DNA from: Bacteroidota bacterium
GTDB taxonomy: Bacteria; Bacteroidota; Bacteroidia; AKYH767-A; 2013-40CM-41-45
Length of the DNA stretch: 64,000 bases
Reading direction: 5' to 3'
Assembly: GCA_003389385.1 (NCBI GenBank)
Contig: QQVM01000014.1
Coordinates: 146,467-210,466, forward strand
The notes under the pieces are model-generated. The model was given only the letters and a program-made list of their open reading frames with translations, ran no database searches and was not told where the DNA came from. Shown one piece after another: positions 45,201 to 53,826 of this stretch (the stretch's first letter is position 1; each line of letters begins with the position of its first letter). A program made the translations under genes and the position numbers.

Positions 45201-46660
45201 TTGTCCTCATCAACTTCTAATGAACCGTTAAACAATCCTTTTGAAATTTCTCCGTCAATTTGAATTTGCCTGTACGTGTATTTTCTGTACTCAACCTGAT
45301 TAATAAGCCCTGTCATTCTCGCATCAATATTATCGAGTTGCATTCCGCTACCTTTTACATTGGCACTGAATGTGATCTTTCCCAAATCCGGAATACTACC
45401 CAGCGTACCAACGTCAAAATTCCTGGCAGATAATTTTCCACTGTATGTTGAAGATTTACCTGATTTGTCGAATTTCAGGTTGATGTCTGAGGACAGATAA
45501 CCTATTGCAGTGTTTAAATTGCCGTATGCTACAAAGTCGTGGAAAAATCCGGTGAAGTTTCCGTTGAAATTCACTTTACCAAGAGTTGAAAAATTTTCTG
45601 GCAGACGGAGAGTTTTATTTTCAGTGAATGGCATTACAGGAATAATTTCTACATCTTCTTTTGAAGTAGTAATCAATTCTGCTGTCACATCCATAAAAGT
45701 TTCAGAAATATCGGGTAATCCGGTAAATGAAACATCGCCGCGAAACTCCGAATGTTTTCCCCACTTAAGGTTTACATTTTTTCCTTTGAATTTTCTCACA
45801 GTGCCCTTGAAATTTCCTTCCAGGAGCAATTCATTGCGTACACCCCACAACTCCGGAGCAAAAAAGGCGATGTCAGCGAAGCCTACCTTTGTGTTTAAGA
45901 AATCGGATTTCCATTTGATTTGCCTGGTGAATTCATTGAAGTCAGAAAAGCTGTTGTATTCAAGAGTAAGGTCAGAGCGGATTTCAGAATTCGGTGAAAT
46001 GATATGCAGATTTGTGAAACGCATTTCATCTGTTGCGATTTTTACTTTGGCAGTAAAATCATCAAGCCTGAATCCGCTTCTTTCATAAAAGCTAAGGCCA
46101 TTTACATCGGCGAAAACGCTATCGCCCGATAGGTACGCATTGTGAAATGATCCGGCAATTCCTGAGATATTCAGGTTTGAAAAGTCAACTCCCTGATCCA
46201 GTTTTTCATCATCTTCTATAATTCTGATGAATCTCATTTCTTTCATGTTAATATTTGCTGCACGCAAATTCCAATCAGGTCCTGAACTTGAAGAAGTATC
46301 AGAAGGTGAAAAGTAATCCAGAAGAAACTGGATATTATCATGCTGCTCTCCTGAATACTGTACAAGCCGGAATATTCCGTTTTCAATCTTTAGTCTTTCA
46401 ACTTCGAGAGTTCTTCGGGAAGTGCTCAGTTCAGACACTGAAATGGCCATGTTACCTGCATAAAACAAAGTGTCATTCTTCAGGTCAGCAACATAGACTT
46501 CACTGATGTTAAAACCAGACAGAAAATTAATTCTGACTTTGCCGACAGATACAGTTGTTTTTAATTCATCGCTAAGATATCTGGCAGCATGTGCAGCAAG
46601 CCAGGACTGGAAAAAGGAAAACTGCAAAAGCACAATAAGTGAAAGCAGGGAAAATGTCAA
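42287..46660 (-). CDS. tamB: TamB-like translocation and assembly module protein (DUF490)
   Basis: This 1457-residue protein has an N-terminal membrane anchor (LTFSLLSLIVLLQF) followed by a very long beta-rich chain and a C-terminal DUF490 domain (about 1000-1420). That domain includes SGNGNGSIRLDINTAGNFNMYGTYTIQTGEYLF, DPYEAQIDLSAVY and a final ERLGLKKSG tail. Family members are AsmA-like bridges that carry phospholipids to, or assist, the outer membrane. The only standard start codon in frame is TTG 46660, which removes the positively charged lead (KIIKKLKSILIW) that open codons upstream would encode. See the findings. It is transcribed divergently from tsaD and ends opposite RNA copy 2. 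Confidence 0.88.
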   Translation of the reverse strand: MTFSLLSLIVLLQFSFFQSWLAAHAARYLSDELKTTVSVGKVRINFLSGFNISEVYVADLKNDTLFYAGNMAISVSELSTSRRTLEVERLKIENGIFRLVQYSGEQHDNIQFLLDYFSPSDTSSSSGPDWNLRAANINMKEMRFIRIIEDDEKLDQGVDFSNLNISGIAGSFHNAYLSGDSVFADVNGLSFYERSGFRLDDFTAKVKIATDEMRFTNLHIISPNSEIRSDLTLEYNSFSDFNEFTRQIKWKSDFLNTKVGFADIAFFAPELWGVRNELLLEGNFKGTVRKFKGKNVNLKWGKHSEFRGDVSFTGLPDISETFMDVTAELITTSKEDVEIIPVMPFTENKTLRLPENFSTLGKVNFNGNFTGFFHDFVAYGNLNTAIGYLSSDINLKFDKSGKSSTYSGKLSARNFDVGTLGSIPDLGKITFSANVKGSGMQLDNIDARMTGLINQVEYRKYTYRQIQIDGEISKGLFNGSLEVDEDNVSLAFQGTVDFRGKLPVFDFNADIRNANLDSLNLTKTKGGYVLSTTIHSNLTGNNLDNLEGNIEVKNLFLKANKKMYRIGKVSLEAKQLLSSGKMLELNSDFMDASILGQFELKSLPEAFKQILPRYFPNVIFPVSSDPGFQNFDYNIRIKNTAIITDLFLPSWSVSTNTILQGNINTHDRIFRSYFRSPEIKYKGLAFKGIDLNLEADPNVALSGCRIAKFQFAENTYISDININAKGLNNAIEVDVQMAQHASSDSDQAVFSGVLNFISASEFQIHFDSVGILMDRKLWTMEKNNEIVYREGNFSFSNFGLIHEKEIFRVNGIYGRQNQDKLYLSFHDFNLKNLDPVMQAGNSNLGGIITGELMLNNGEESFSAETDINISDFSLNNDTLGHAKIVSRYNDQHKIIVANIGIMKGSARVIEIRGNYYTARDSDNLEFDIQLSNIYLKTIERYVEEVVSELRGKATANLKLRGSIEKPVLNGKIDFTRASCKVNYLNTKYSFSNSVTVSENAFDISDLIVVDHDNNEADVKGVITHEYFSRFNFDVEIFPKNFHMLSTTAIHNSLYYGTAYVSGYAHFYGPLENMSMDINLKPEKGTVLSIPLSNTSEVVQSDFITFVDHKKEEEDDESEQTTSLISSGINLNMNLEMNSSANINLIFDEKIGDVISGNGNGSIRLDINTAGNFNMYGTYTIQTGEYLFTLQNLINKKFSIENGGRITWAGDPYEAQIDLSAVYLVHTSSLYNLIQDSTYKRRIPVDCRLFLKNKLMNPSITYEISVRGLDPTAESLVQSLLNSEMEVNRQMFGLLVFNQFLPQSGATAVSGRIDAGASAGASASELLSNQVSNWLSQLSKDVNIGFNYRARDTYSNEEITLLFTKSLFNDRLLVEGNVGYSPDQGQNYSSVVGDFYADYKVSEDGRLRIKGFNRSNADNVINYTAPYTQGFGVFFRQEFNNLKDLLERLGLKKSGISE

Positions 46661-46744
46661 TATTCCCAGTGACCATATGAGTATGCTCTTTAGTTTTTTA
46701 ATAATTTTGGGGAATTAATTAATCTTTATTACAAATTTCGTACC

Positions 46745-47779
46745 TTGATTAAAAGTCCAGTTTACATATTAGGCATAGAATCATCCTGCGACGAAACTTC
46801 TGCGGCAGTATTATGCGGTGAAGAGGAAATTTCCAATGTCATAGCAAATCAGAATCTCATTCACAGGTACTTTGGTGGAGTTGTGCCTGAACTTGCTTCA
46901 AGAGCACATCAGCAAAAGATAATTCCCGTGGTTGATGAGGCATTAAAACAGGCAAATATAACTAAAAACCAAATTAATGCCATAGCTGTCACGAGCGGTC
47001 CCGGACTGATGGGAGCATTGCTTGTTGGTGTTTCATTTGCCAAAGCAATGAGTCTCGGGCTGAAAATTCCATTGATTGATGTGAACCACATGCAAGGCCA
47101 TGTGCTAGCCCATTTCATAAGGAACAAGAGCAATATTTCTGATGAAGTTCCTGCATTTCCTTTTCTTTGTCTGACCGTCAGCGGCGGGCACACACAAATT
47201 GTTTTGGTGAAAGACTACCTGGATATGCAGATTATAGGAGAGACTTTGGATGATGCGGCAGGAGAAGCATTTGACAAGGCTGCCAAGATACTGGGTCTTC
47301 CTTATCCCGGCGGACCATTGATTGACAAGCACGCCGCGGATGGAAAGCATGACCGCTTCCCTTTTCCAAAACCATCCATAGCAGGTTTCGATTACAGTTT
47401 CAGCGGACTTAAAACATCCTTTCTGAATTTCATCAGAAATTCTGAGAATGCAGATCAGGAATTTATCAGTAAAAATTTAAATGACATATGTGCTTCAATT
47501 CAGCATACGATCATTGAAATTCTTCTCAACAAGATCCGGCTTGCTGTAAAAGAGACAGGAATCAAGGATGTTGCCATAGCCGGAGGCGTAAGCGCTAACT
47601 CAGGGCTCAGGAAGAGAATTACAGATCTGAAAAAGGAATTGGGATGCCGGACATTTATTCCACCTTTTCAATATTGCACTGATAACGCTGCAATGATTGC
47701 AATCACAGGTTATTTCAAGCACATGAGAGGTGAATACAGCACACTTGACCTTGTTCCGAAAGCAAGAATGCCCTTTTAA
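46745..47779 (+). CDS. tsaD: tRNA N6-adenosine threonylcarbamoyltransferase
   Basis: TsaD transfers threonylcarbamoyl to A37 of tRNAs that read ANN codons, with TsaB and TsaE. The 344-residue protein has ILGIESSCDETSAAV at the start, the metal-binding histidines H115 and H119 in NHMQGHVLAH, and the phosphate motif VSGGHTQIVLV. The start is TTG at 46745, directly before IKSPVYILGIE. The mtaB gene at 60477 acts on the product of this pathway. Confidence 0.96.
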   Translation: MIKSPVYILGIESSCDETSAAVLCGEEEISNVIANQNLIHRYFGGVVPELASRAHQQKIIPVVDEALKQANITKNQINAIAVTSGPGLMGALLVGVSFAKAMSLGLKIPLIDVNHMQGHVLAHFIRNKSNISDEVPAFPFLCLTVSGGHTQIVLVKDYLDMQIIGETLDDAAGEAFDKAAKILGLPYPGGPLIDKHAADGKHDRFPFPKPSIAGFDYSFSGLKTSFLNFIRNSENADQEFISKNLNDICASIQHTIIEILLNKIRLAVKETGIKDVAIAGGVSANSGLRKRITDLKKELGCRTFIPPFQYCTDNAAMIAITGYFKHMRGEYSTLDLVPKARMPF

Positions 47780-47837
47780 AGTTCCTTTTTATTTTCAGGA
47801 AGAAATAGCTTTAAAAATACAATGGATTTTTATAATC

Positions 47838-47871
47838 AAAAAAAAAGGCCAGCCCACTCACAGGGCCGGCC
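47838..47871 (-). terminator. Intrinsic terminator after the fasciclin gene
   Basis: The stem GGCC-A-GCCC (47847-47855) pairs with GGGC-C-GGCC (47863-47871) around a seven-base loop with one internal mismatch. On the minus strand it is followed by nine T residues (47838-47846 read as A on plus). Confidence 0.85.
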
Positions 47872-47912
47872 AGACACATAAACCATACATAAATGAAAAA
47901 TCAATGTTGCTA

Positions 47913-48461
47913 TTAAAGTACTGCATCTATCACTAAGACATAACCATTGCTTGCAGGCACTGTAGCCAGAATATTAGCTCCATTAATTTGGACTTTTCCA
48001 TCCTGAACAGTGAACTTTACAGGTTTACCCCCAAACATTTTCATTTCCTGTCCGTCGCGGAAGTCTTCTGCTTTAAAAGAACCGACGATGACGTGGTTGT
48101 AGAGGACATTTTCCAGATCACCTTTCTTTTCTTTTTTCATTAACTCTTCCAGCGTTCCGGCGGGAAGAGCGCTAAAAGCTGCATCAGTTGGAGCGAAGAC
48201 TGTAAATGGACCATTATTCGAAAGCGCATCGACCAGTTCAGCAGCGACTACAGCTTTTACCAGGGTGGTATGATCCTTAGAGCCAATAGCAATTTTCACC
48301 ACATTGGGTTGAGAAACATCATCCTCCACAGCCGACTGCCCTGCCCGGATTTCTGTATTAGTCCCAGCGTCCGCATTATCGGAGTTTTGCTGATTTGGAT
48401 TGCAGGAAGGCAGGAATGCTACTGCAATTGAAATAGCAAGAATATTTGGAATTTTTTTCAT
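47913..48461 (-). CDS. Fasciclin (FAS1) domain lipoprotein
   Basis: ATG 48461 is chosen because MKKIPNILAISIAVAFLPSC is a complete lipoprotein signal peptide with the cysteine in the lipobox; a longer start at 48485 adds eight residues. The mature protein has a short disordered linker (NQQNSDNADAG) and a single FAS1 domain with the conserved H1 and H2 motifs: GPFTVFAPTDAAFSALPAGT and VLYNHVIVGSF. FAS1 domains mediate adhesion. It likely sits at the outer membrane. It ends before a terminator at 47838. Confidence 0.88.
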   Translation of the reverse strand: MKKIPNILAISIAVAFLPSCNPNQQNSDNADAGTNTEIRAGQSAVEDDVSQPNVVKIAIGSKDHTTLVKAVVAAELVDALSNNGPFTVFAPTDAAFSALPAGTLEELMKKEKKGDLENVLYNHVIVGSFKAEDFRDGQEMKMFGGKPVKFTVQDGKVQINGANILATVPASNGYVLVIDAVL

Positions 48462-48717
48462 AACGTATGTTTTAAATGTTTTCAATTCGAAATTGAAATT
48501 AGTTGAAGAGTTCCGGCGGGACTATGACATGAATCAAGCTAAAGCTGATTTTTATCATGAAGCAGACACTTTTATTTTAGTCAAAAGGAAGATTTTGAGA
48601 CCTTGACCTAAAGGCCATTTCATCAATTTATTTGGGTATAAGAATCAGGATTAATTCTAATTACCATATTATGACAATCATAAATTTCGGAAGTTCTTTT
48701 TTCGTAAAAAAAAGTAT

Positions 48718-49800
48718 ATGAAGCTTCCCTTGTTTTTAGTTGCATTTTCATTGTTTTTAACGATTAGTTATCAGGCAATTTCACATGGTCCTGAAAAGAT
48801 TGCATCGGTGGCTGACACTACCATTCACTATGCGAAGGAGAAATATTTTAAAAATCTGAAGCAACTGACCTTTGGAGGCGACAATGCTGAGGCCTATTTC
48901 AGTTTTGACAGCAAGAATCTGATATTTCAATGCACCGATCCATCCAAGGAAGTGATGTGCGATCAGATATTCATTTCTTCGATTGAAGACTTCAATCCAA
49001 AAATGGTTTCTACCGGGCTTGGGCGTACCACTTGTTCTTATTTTCTAGGTGGTGATACATTGGTGCTTTATGCATCCACACATTTGGGCGGTAGAGAATG
49101 TCCTCCAAAACCGGAACCCAGGAAAGACAGGAAATATGTATGGCCTTTGTATGATTCGTTTGACATTTTTGTCGCAGACCTCAATGGAAACATAAGAGCA
49201 CAGCTTACTACGGAAAAGGGATATGATGCGGAAGCTACAGTAAGTCCTTCAGGAGATAAAATTGTTTTTACTTCCACACGCAACGGGGATCTTGATCTGT
49301 ACACCATGAATGCAGACGGAAGTGATGTAAAGCAAATCACTCATGAACTTGGATATGATGGCGGAGCATTCTTCTCACCAGATGGAACAAAGCTGGTATT
49401 CAGGGCATCAAGACCTCAAACAGAAGAAGAGATTCAGGACTATAAAAAGCTGCTTGAGCAAGGGCTTGTGACTCCGACCAATATGGAGATTTATGTTTGC
49501 GATACCGACGGAGGAAACATGCATCAGGTGACTAAATTAGGAGGAGCGAACTGGGCTCCGTTTTTTTCACCTGACGGAAAGAAGATAATTTTTTCAAGCA
49601 ACCACGTTAAAAAGGGATTCAGTTTCAATCTTTGGATGTGCGATTTGAACGGAGAGAATCTGGAACAAATCAGTTTTGATCCTGTGTTCGATGCTTTTCC
49701 GGTGTTTTCACCTGACGGGAAAAAGATTGTGTTTTCCAGCAATCGTAACAATGGTGGTACACGTGATACAAATTTGTTCATTGCAGACTGGAATGAATAG
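48718..49800 (+). CDS. Exported TolB-like PD40 beta-propeller protein
   Basis: The 360-residue protein has a signal peptide (SLFLTISYQAISHG) and PD40 repeats with the usual FSPDG cores: SPSGDKIVFTSTRNGDLDLY, FSPDGTKLVFRASR, FSPDGKKIIFSSN and FSPDGKKIVFSSN. This is the TolB or WD40-like propeller fold. It is not the essential TolB of the Tol-Pal system as far as I can see, because the N-terminal TolB domain is missing. CEC-type cysteines are few; function unknown. It is a single gene before nhaA. Confidence 0.83.
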   Translation: MKLPLFLVAFSLFLTISYQAISHGPEKIASVADTTIHYAKEKYFKNLKQLTFGGDNAEAYFSFDSKNLIFQCTDPSKEVMCDQIFISSIEDFNPKMVSTGLGRTTCSYFLGGDTLVLYASTHLGGRECPPKPEPRKDRKYVWPLYDSFDIFVADLNGNIRAQLTTEKGYDAEATVSPSGDKIVFTSTRNGDLDLYTMNADGSDVKQITHELGYDGGAFFSPDGTKLVFRASRPQTEEEIQDYKKLLEQGLVTPTNMEIYVCDTDGGNMHQVTKLGGANWAPFFSPDGKKIIFSSNHVKKGFSFNLWMCDLNGENLEQISFDPVFDAFPVFSPDGKKIVFSSNRNNGGTRDTNLFIADWNE

Positions 49801-49946
49801 TTTGTCTGAACGGAATTGATATTCAATCATTTCACAAATGCAAAATATTCATCTGCAATTTTCATTCATCAAAAATTCAGTCATTCCTGACTCAGAAAAT
49901 TGAATAAATTTTCGAAATTGCGATGAATTTAAATTAGGAAGCTTTC

Positions 49947-51164
49947 ATGATGAAAAGAACCCGTGCCCTTCCAAATACGATTACCGCTGCCTTATTGGAA
50001 TTTATTCGGGAGCAGCGATTTGCAGGCATTCTCCTGATCATTTGCACTGTACTCTCGCTTGTGCTGGCAAACAGTGCTTTTTCGGAATCTTACCTCCATA
50101 TGTGGCACTACGACCTTACGCTAGGATTTTCTGAGTTCAGCGGAAAGATGAGTATAAGCCATTTCATCAATGATGCATTGATGGCCATATTCTTTCTGTT
50201 GGTAGGCCTTGAAATAAAACGGGAACTGAAAGACGGAGAGCTTTCGTCTTTTGGCAAAGCTGCACTACCATTCATGGCTGCTATTGGTGGTATGGTTATA
50301 CCCGCTGCATTTTATCTGATATTCAATGCCGGCACAATCACACAGCATGGTTGGGGAATTCCGATGGCCACTGATATTGCATTTGCCATAGGGATTCTGA
50401 GTATTTTAGGAAAAAGGGTTCCGGATTCTCTTAAAGTTCTCCTTACTGCTTTGGCTGTAGTGGATGACCTGGGTGCTGTCCTGGTTATTGCCATCTTTTA
50501 TACTCAAAGTATTGCGGCAAAATATCTTTTATATGCGGGTGTTGTGTTCGTTATACTTTTAATCTTAAATTTCTTCCGGGTGAGATTTGTTCTGGCTTAC
50601 CTCATTCTGGGTGTCTTTCTTTGGTATTTCGTTTTGCAAAGCGGAGTTCATGCGACTATAGCGGGAGTACTTTTGGCCTTTACTATTCCATTCAACAGGA
50701 ATCATGAAAAGAACCCATTGGTACAGCTGGAGCACGGATTATATACACCGGTGAATTACCTTATCATGCCACTCTTCGCGCTTGCCAACACTGCAATTGT
50801 GATTGAGTCAGGTGTGTTAGGCAAACTAGCAAACAATGAAAGTCTTGGAATCGGTCTTGGTCTTCTCATTGGAAAGCCATTGGGCATTTTCGCTTTTACC
50901 TGGTTTGCAGTTAAAAGTCGATTATGCAGAATGCCAACCAGTACCACTTTCCGGCAAATTCTTGGGGTTGGATTCCTGGGTGGTATCGGTTTCACCATGT
51001 CAATTTTCATTGCGCTGCTTGCTTTTGAAAATCCGGAGTATATAGTGAATGCTAAAATCGCAATTCTAGTATCTTCATTTTTTGCAGGGATATTCGGATT
51101 TTACCTGCTTAAAAGCAGCATCGCCAAACCAGTTCAGAATCTCCAGGAACTTAAAAATACCTGA
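49947..51164 (+). CDS. nhaA: Na+/H+ antiporter NhaA
   Basis: The 405-residue protein has about eleven or twelve membrane helices. The ion-binding aspartate pair is in TALAVVDDLGAVLVIAIF, and the conserved GLEIKREL and GGMVIPAAFY segments are upstream. NhaA exchanges sodium for protons for pH and salt balance. Either of two adjacent ATG codons (49947 or 49950) may start it. Confidence 0.94.
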   Translation: MMKRTRALPNTITAALLEFIREQRFAGILLIICTVLSLVLANSAFSESYLHMWHYDLTLGFSEFSGKMSISHFINDALMAIFFLLVGLEIKRELKDGELSSFGKAALPFMAAIGGMVIPAAFYLIFNAGTITQHGWGIPMATDIAFAIGILSILGKRVPDSLKVLLTALAVVDDLGAVLVIAIFYTQSIAAKYLLYAGVVFVILLILNFFRVRFVLAYLILGVFLWYFVLQSGVHATIAGVLLAFTIPFNRNHEKNPLVQLEHGLYTPVNYLIMPLFALANTAIVIESGVLGKLANNESLGIGLGLLIGKPLGIFAFTWFAVKSRLCRMPTSTTFRQILGVGFLGGIGFTMSIFIALLAFENPEYIVNAKIAILVSSFFAGIFGFYLLKSSIAKPVQNLQELKNT

Positions 51165-51181
51165 TTATACAAAACAGGGGC

Positions 51182-51212
51182 TTGTCTGCCTTCTGCATTT
51201 TTTGTATCATTG
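51182..51212 (+). promoter_or_regulatory. Putative promoter for the secreted orphan at 51216
   Basis: TTG (51182-51184), a 20-base spacer and TATCATTG (51205-51212) resemble the Bacteroidota consensus with one mismatch in the -7 box. The same TATCATTG variant precedes both RNA candidates at 41950 and 42178. Confidence 0.35.
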
Positions 51213-51215
51213 ACG

Positions 51216-51674
51216 ATGCAAAAACAGCTGAAAATGAAATTGTTTGTATTGGCCTTGTGTAGTATTGCATTAAATTATTCAAATGCATATTCTCAGATTG
51301 TAAGTCGCATGGTAATTACTGATAATTTGTCTTCATCCAGCAAGCTGACTTACGGAAAACCCAAACCGGCTGAGGCCAAATCGGAGTTTTTTATTACCGA
51401 AGAAAAGGGAACTCAGGTTTTGATCTACACAGATCTTCTAAACGATGAGGTAAATGCTGAAACTTTTAAGCTTCTGTTCACCGCTTACAAAACCGGTAAA
51501 GAAAAAGAGGAATGGGTAGATGACAGGATTATTGATGTAAAAAAGTCCTCAAGCTATTCACTCACAGCCTTTAACTTTTTTGAGGAAGGCTCATACCGCA
51601 TTACTGTATGTCGGAATGAGTCCCGCAGTAAAATTTTAGCTGAAGGAATGTTTCAGGTAAAAAAAGAAGATTAG
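51216..51674 (+). CDS. Small secreted protein of unknown function
   Basis: The frame gives about 152 residues with a signal peptide (KLFVLALCSIALNYSNAYSQ). ATG 51216 is used; ATG 51234 (MKLFVLALC) is equally good and would leave a leader after the putative promoter. The mature part has beta-rich stretches, for example FFITEEKGTQVLIYTDLLNDE and SSYSLTAFNFFEEGSYRITVCR, the latter like an Ig-type sandwich. I do not recognise a family. Confidence 0.75.
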   Translation: MQKQLKMKLFVLALCSIALNYSNAYSQIVSRMVITDNLSSSSKLTYGKPKPAEAKSEFFITEEKGTQVLIYTDLLNDEVNAETFKLLFTAYKTGKEKEEWVDDRIIDVKKSSSYSLTAFNFFEEGSYRITVCRNESRSKILAEGMFQVKKED

Positions 51675-51746
51675 TATTCGGAGCTTATGTATTTTTACAG
51701 GCAAACTGGTACTTTTCTGTAAAGCCAATAAGAAAAATCAATCAAT

Positions 51747-52091
51747 ATGACCAGTGAAGACGTACAAGTTCTGGTGGATGAAGCCATGCAGGACAAGGAT
51801 GAGTTAGACTGGCCTGTGGAATGGTATGAGGGCTTTGAAGAGTGTCTTTCCGAACCTTATGAGGGGAATTTTTATGTGCCGGACAGCCAGGTCTATGAGG
51901 ACTTTTGGGTCGTGGCAAATCTTGAATATCAGGATCCACAATCTGAATACCTGATTGTATTTGATGCGGAGACTTATCTGTTTGGGCTTGCGAATAAAGG
52001 TGATTTATTCGAAGACGGATCGGGCATTCTTATTGGTTTGTACGGTAGCATTAAGGATGTACTCCACAATATACCCATCAGTGAAAGTTGA
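51747..52091 (+). CDS. Small acidic cytoplasmic protein, unrecognised
   Basis: The 114-residue product is strongly acidic and aromatic (DKDELDWPVEWYEGFEECLS, YEDFWVVANLEYQ) with no signal or membrane segment. I do not know the family. The following DinB-like gene starts inside its last codons, so they are probably coupled. TACTTTTC near 51710 resembles a -7 element with one mismatch. Confidence 0.72.
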   Translation: MTSEDVQVLVDEAMQDKDELDWPVEWYEGFEECLSEPYEGNFYVPDSQVYEDFWVVANLEYQDPQSEYLIVFDAETYLFGLANKGDLFEDGSGILIGLYGSIKDVLHNIPISES

Positions 52092-52608
52092 GGATATAAA
52101 AACGTTCTTAAAACACTCGCTCCAGTTCAATCTGGATTATGCAGCTATGCTGATTGAATGTGTGCCAGAAGAATCAAGAGCGACAATTCCCGGACCCGGA
52201 TTGGAAAACCATGCTGCTTTTACTATCGGACATTTGTGCACCGCATATTCACTCATGTCGAAGTACCTTGGAGAAAAGTATTGCTATGATGAAAGCTGGG
52301 ATGCACTTTTCAGAAGAAAAGGTCCCGGCGATCCAAGGATACCATCCCAGGATAATAGCGAATTTCCAACACTTAAGTCCTTGTTAAGTGAGTTTGAGTC
52401 GAAAACAGCAGAGTTGAAATTGCATATCTCTGAGCTTGAGGACAGCAGATTCAATGAAACTGTTCAGTGGAGATTTTCCGGCCGTTTTCCTACTCTGTCG
52501 GGTTTGCTCATATTTATGTGCATTACACATACTGCAATGCACCTTGGACAACTTTCTGCTTGGAGAAGGTCTATCGGACTGGATTCTGCATTAGGTAAAA
52601 TGTCATGA
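52081..52608 (+). CDS. DinB-like four-helix protein
   Basis: GTG 52081 is taken as the start (VKVEDIKTFLKHSLQFNLDY) because an in-frame extension to 51955 would be out-of-frame reading of the preceding gene. The 175-residue product has the DinB-superfamily metal-site histidines in FTIGHL and THTAMHLGQLSAWR. Members act as metal-dependent transferases or thiol enzymes; the substrate is unknown. It overlaps the acidic protein gene by 11 bases. Confidence 0.8.
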   Translation: MKVEDIKTFLKHSLQFNLDYAAMLIECVPEESRATIPGPGLENHAAFTIGHLCTAYSLMSKYLGEKYCYDESWDALFRRKGPGDPRIPSQDNSEFPTLKSLLSEFESKTAELKLHISELEDSRFNETVQWRFSGRFPTLSGLLIFMCITHTAMHLGQLSAWRRSIGLDSALGKMS

Positions 52609-52669
52609 ACAATATTTATACAGCTTTGTTTTCTTGCATACATATACAGCAATTTAATTAATTTGAAAA

Positions 52670-53305
52670 ATGAGAGTGTATTATTATCTGATTGTCATTT
52701 TTATTTTATTTGCCTGTAAGAATTCAGTATCAGAGCAAAAGCATGAGCCTATGGTAAGCAGTAAAATTGAAGGACCGACAGACACAGCTACATTCGGAAC
52801 CGGATGTTTCTGGTGTACCGAAGCACAGTTTGAGTTGCTTAATGGTGTGATCAAGGTGAGTTCCGGGTATTCCGGAGGAAAAAGTGCTAATCCATCATAT
52901 GAAGAAGTGAGTTCGGGTAAGAGCGGACATGCTGAAGTGGTTCAGATAATATACGACCCTGCTGCAATCAGTTATGATGAATTACTGGAAGCCTTTTGGG
53001 CATCGCACGATCCTACCCAGCTTAACAGACAGGGAAACGATATCGGCCCTCAATACCGTTCGGTGATTTTCTATCATAACGATGAGCAAAAGGAAAAAGC
53101 CGTCAAGTATAAAAATTTGCTGAATGAATCGAATGCTTATGACAAGGAAGTCGTGACGGAGATTTCACCTTTTAGAGGTTTTTACATTGCAGAAGATTAT
53201 CATCATGATTATTTCAAGCTGAACAGGCAGGCGCCTTATTGCCAGTTTGTGGTCGCACCCAAAGTTGAAAAGTTCAAGGAGATTTTCAGGGATAAAATGA
53301 AGTGA
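52670..53305 (+). CDS. msrA: Peptide-methionine (S)-S-oxide reductase, lipoprotein form
   Basis: MsrA reduces methionine-S-sulfoxide in damaged proteins. The catalytic motif GTGCFWCTEAQF has the nucleophile C46 and C49 follows it. The EVSSGKSGHAEVV and HDPTQLNRQGND motifs are present. The N-terminus is unusual for a cytosolic enzyme: YYYLIVIFILFAC gives a lipobox cysteine at residue 16, so the protein is likely anchored in the periplasm and repairs envelope proteins. Confidence 0.93.
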   Translation: MRVYYYLIVIFILFACKNSVSEQKHEPMVSSKIEGPTDTATFGTGCFWCTEAQFELLNGVIKVSSGYSGGKSANPSYEEVSSGKSGHAEVVQIIYDPAAISYDELLEAFWASHDPTQLNRQGNDIGPQYRSVIFYHNDEQKEKAVKYKNLLNESNAYDKEVVTEISPFRGFYIAEDYHHDYFKLNRQAPYCQFVVAPKVEKFKEIFRDKMK

Positions 53306-53325
53306 GCAGTTACAATTTAAATTGT

Positions 53326-53685
53326 TCATTCATTCTCCCTCTCCCATGCTTGGAATAATAAATTGAGGAATATATTTTCCTCATTGGTAATGTCATTATC
53401 TGCTTTGACTAGTTTTACGGCAAAGTCCAGAAACTTCATTCTCTCGCTTTCCTCTGAATCCTGGTAAAAATCATTCATGCATTTTTGAAAATGCAGGACA
53501 TAATCATCCTTAGGTAATGTGCTCAGATAATCCACAGCAGCATCCAGATTTACATGAAAGGGATAGTTTTCTGACAGATAATTTGTGATGACGAGATCTT
53601 CCATATGATGAAAATCACCATCGATAGCCGAAAGAATTTGAAGCAGGTGAAAGCCGGCTTCTGCTTTGTTGAGTTTTTTCTCCAT
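53326..53685 (-). CDS. TerB-like family protein
   Basis: ATG 53685 (MEKKLNKAEAGFHLL) is preferred; a second ATG at 53694 is possible. The 119-residue helical protein has the TerB layout: an early acidic DGDFHHMEDLVI and a later KADNDITNEENIFLNLLF, two loops with acidic residues that may bind metal. The role of TerB-like proteins in Bacteroidota is not known. It converges on msrA with 20 bases between. Confidence 0.72.
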   Translation of the reverse strand: MEKKLNKAEAGFHLLQILSAIDGDFHHMEDLVITNYLSENYPFHVNLDAAVDYLSTLPKDDYVLHFQKCMNDFYQDSEESERMKFLDFAVKLVKADNDITNEENIFLNLLFQAWERENE

Positions 53686-53826
53686 AATAAACATGAACCT
53701 TGAACGATGAAGATATAACTTTATTGAGAGTTTGTAATACAAACAGAATTAAAATCTTGATAAAACAAAAATGATCTGAAATCATTTAAACGAATGTTCA
53801 TACCTTTAGCGGATTAAGAGGAAGAA

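Noticed and set aside
51955..52080. Longer start for the DinB-like protein
   Set aside because: This part lies out of frame within the acidic protein gene and looks like shadow coding. GTG 52081 starts at the family-like residues.
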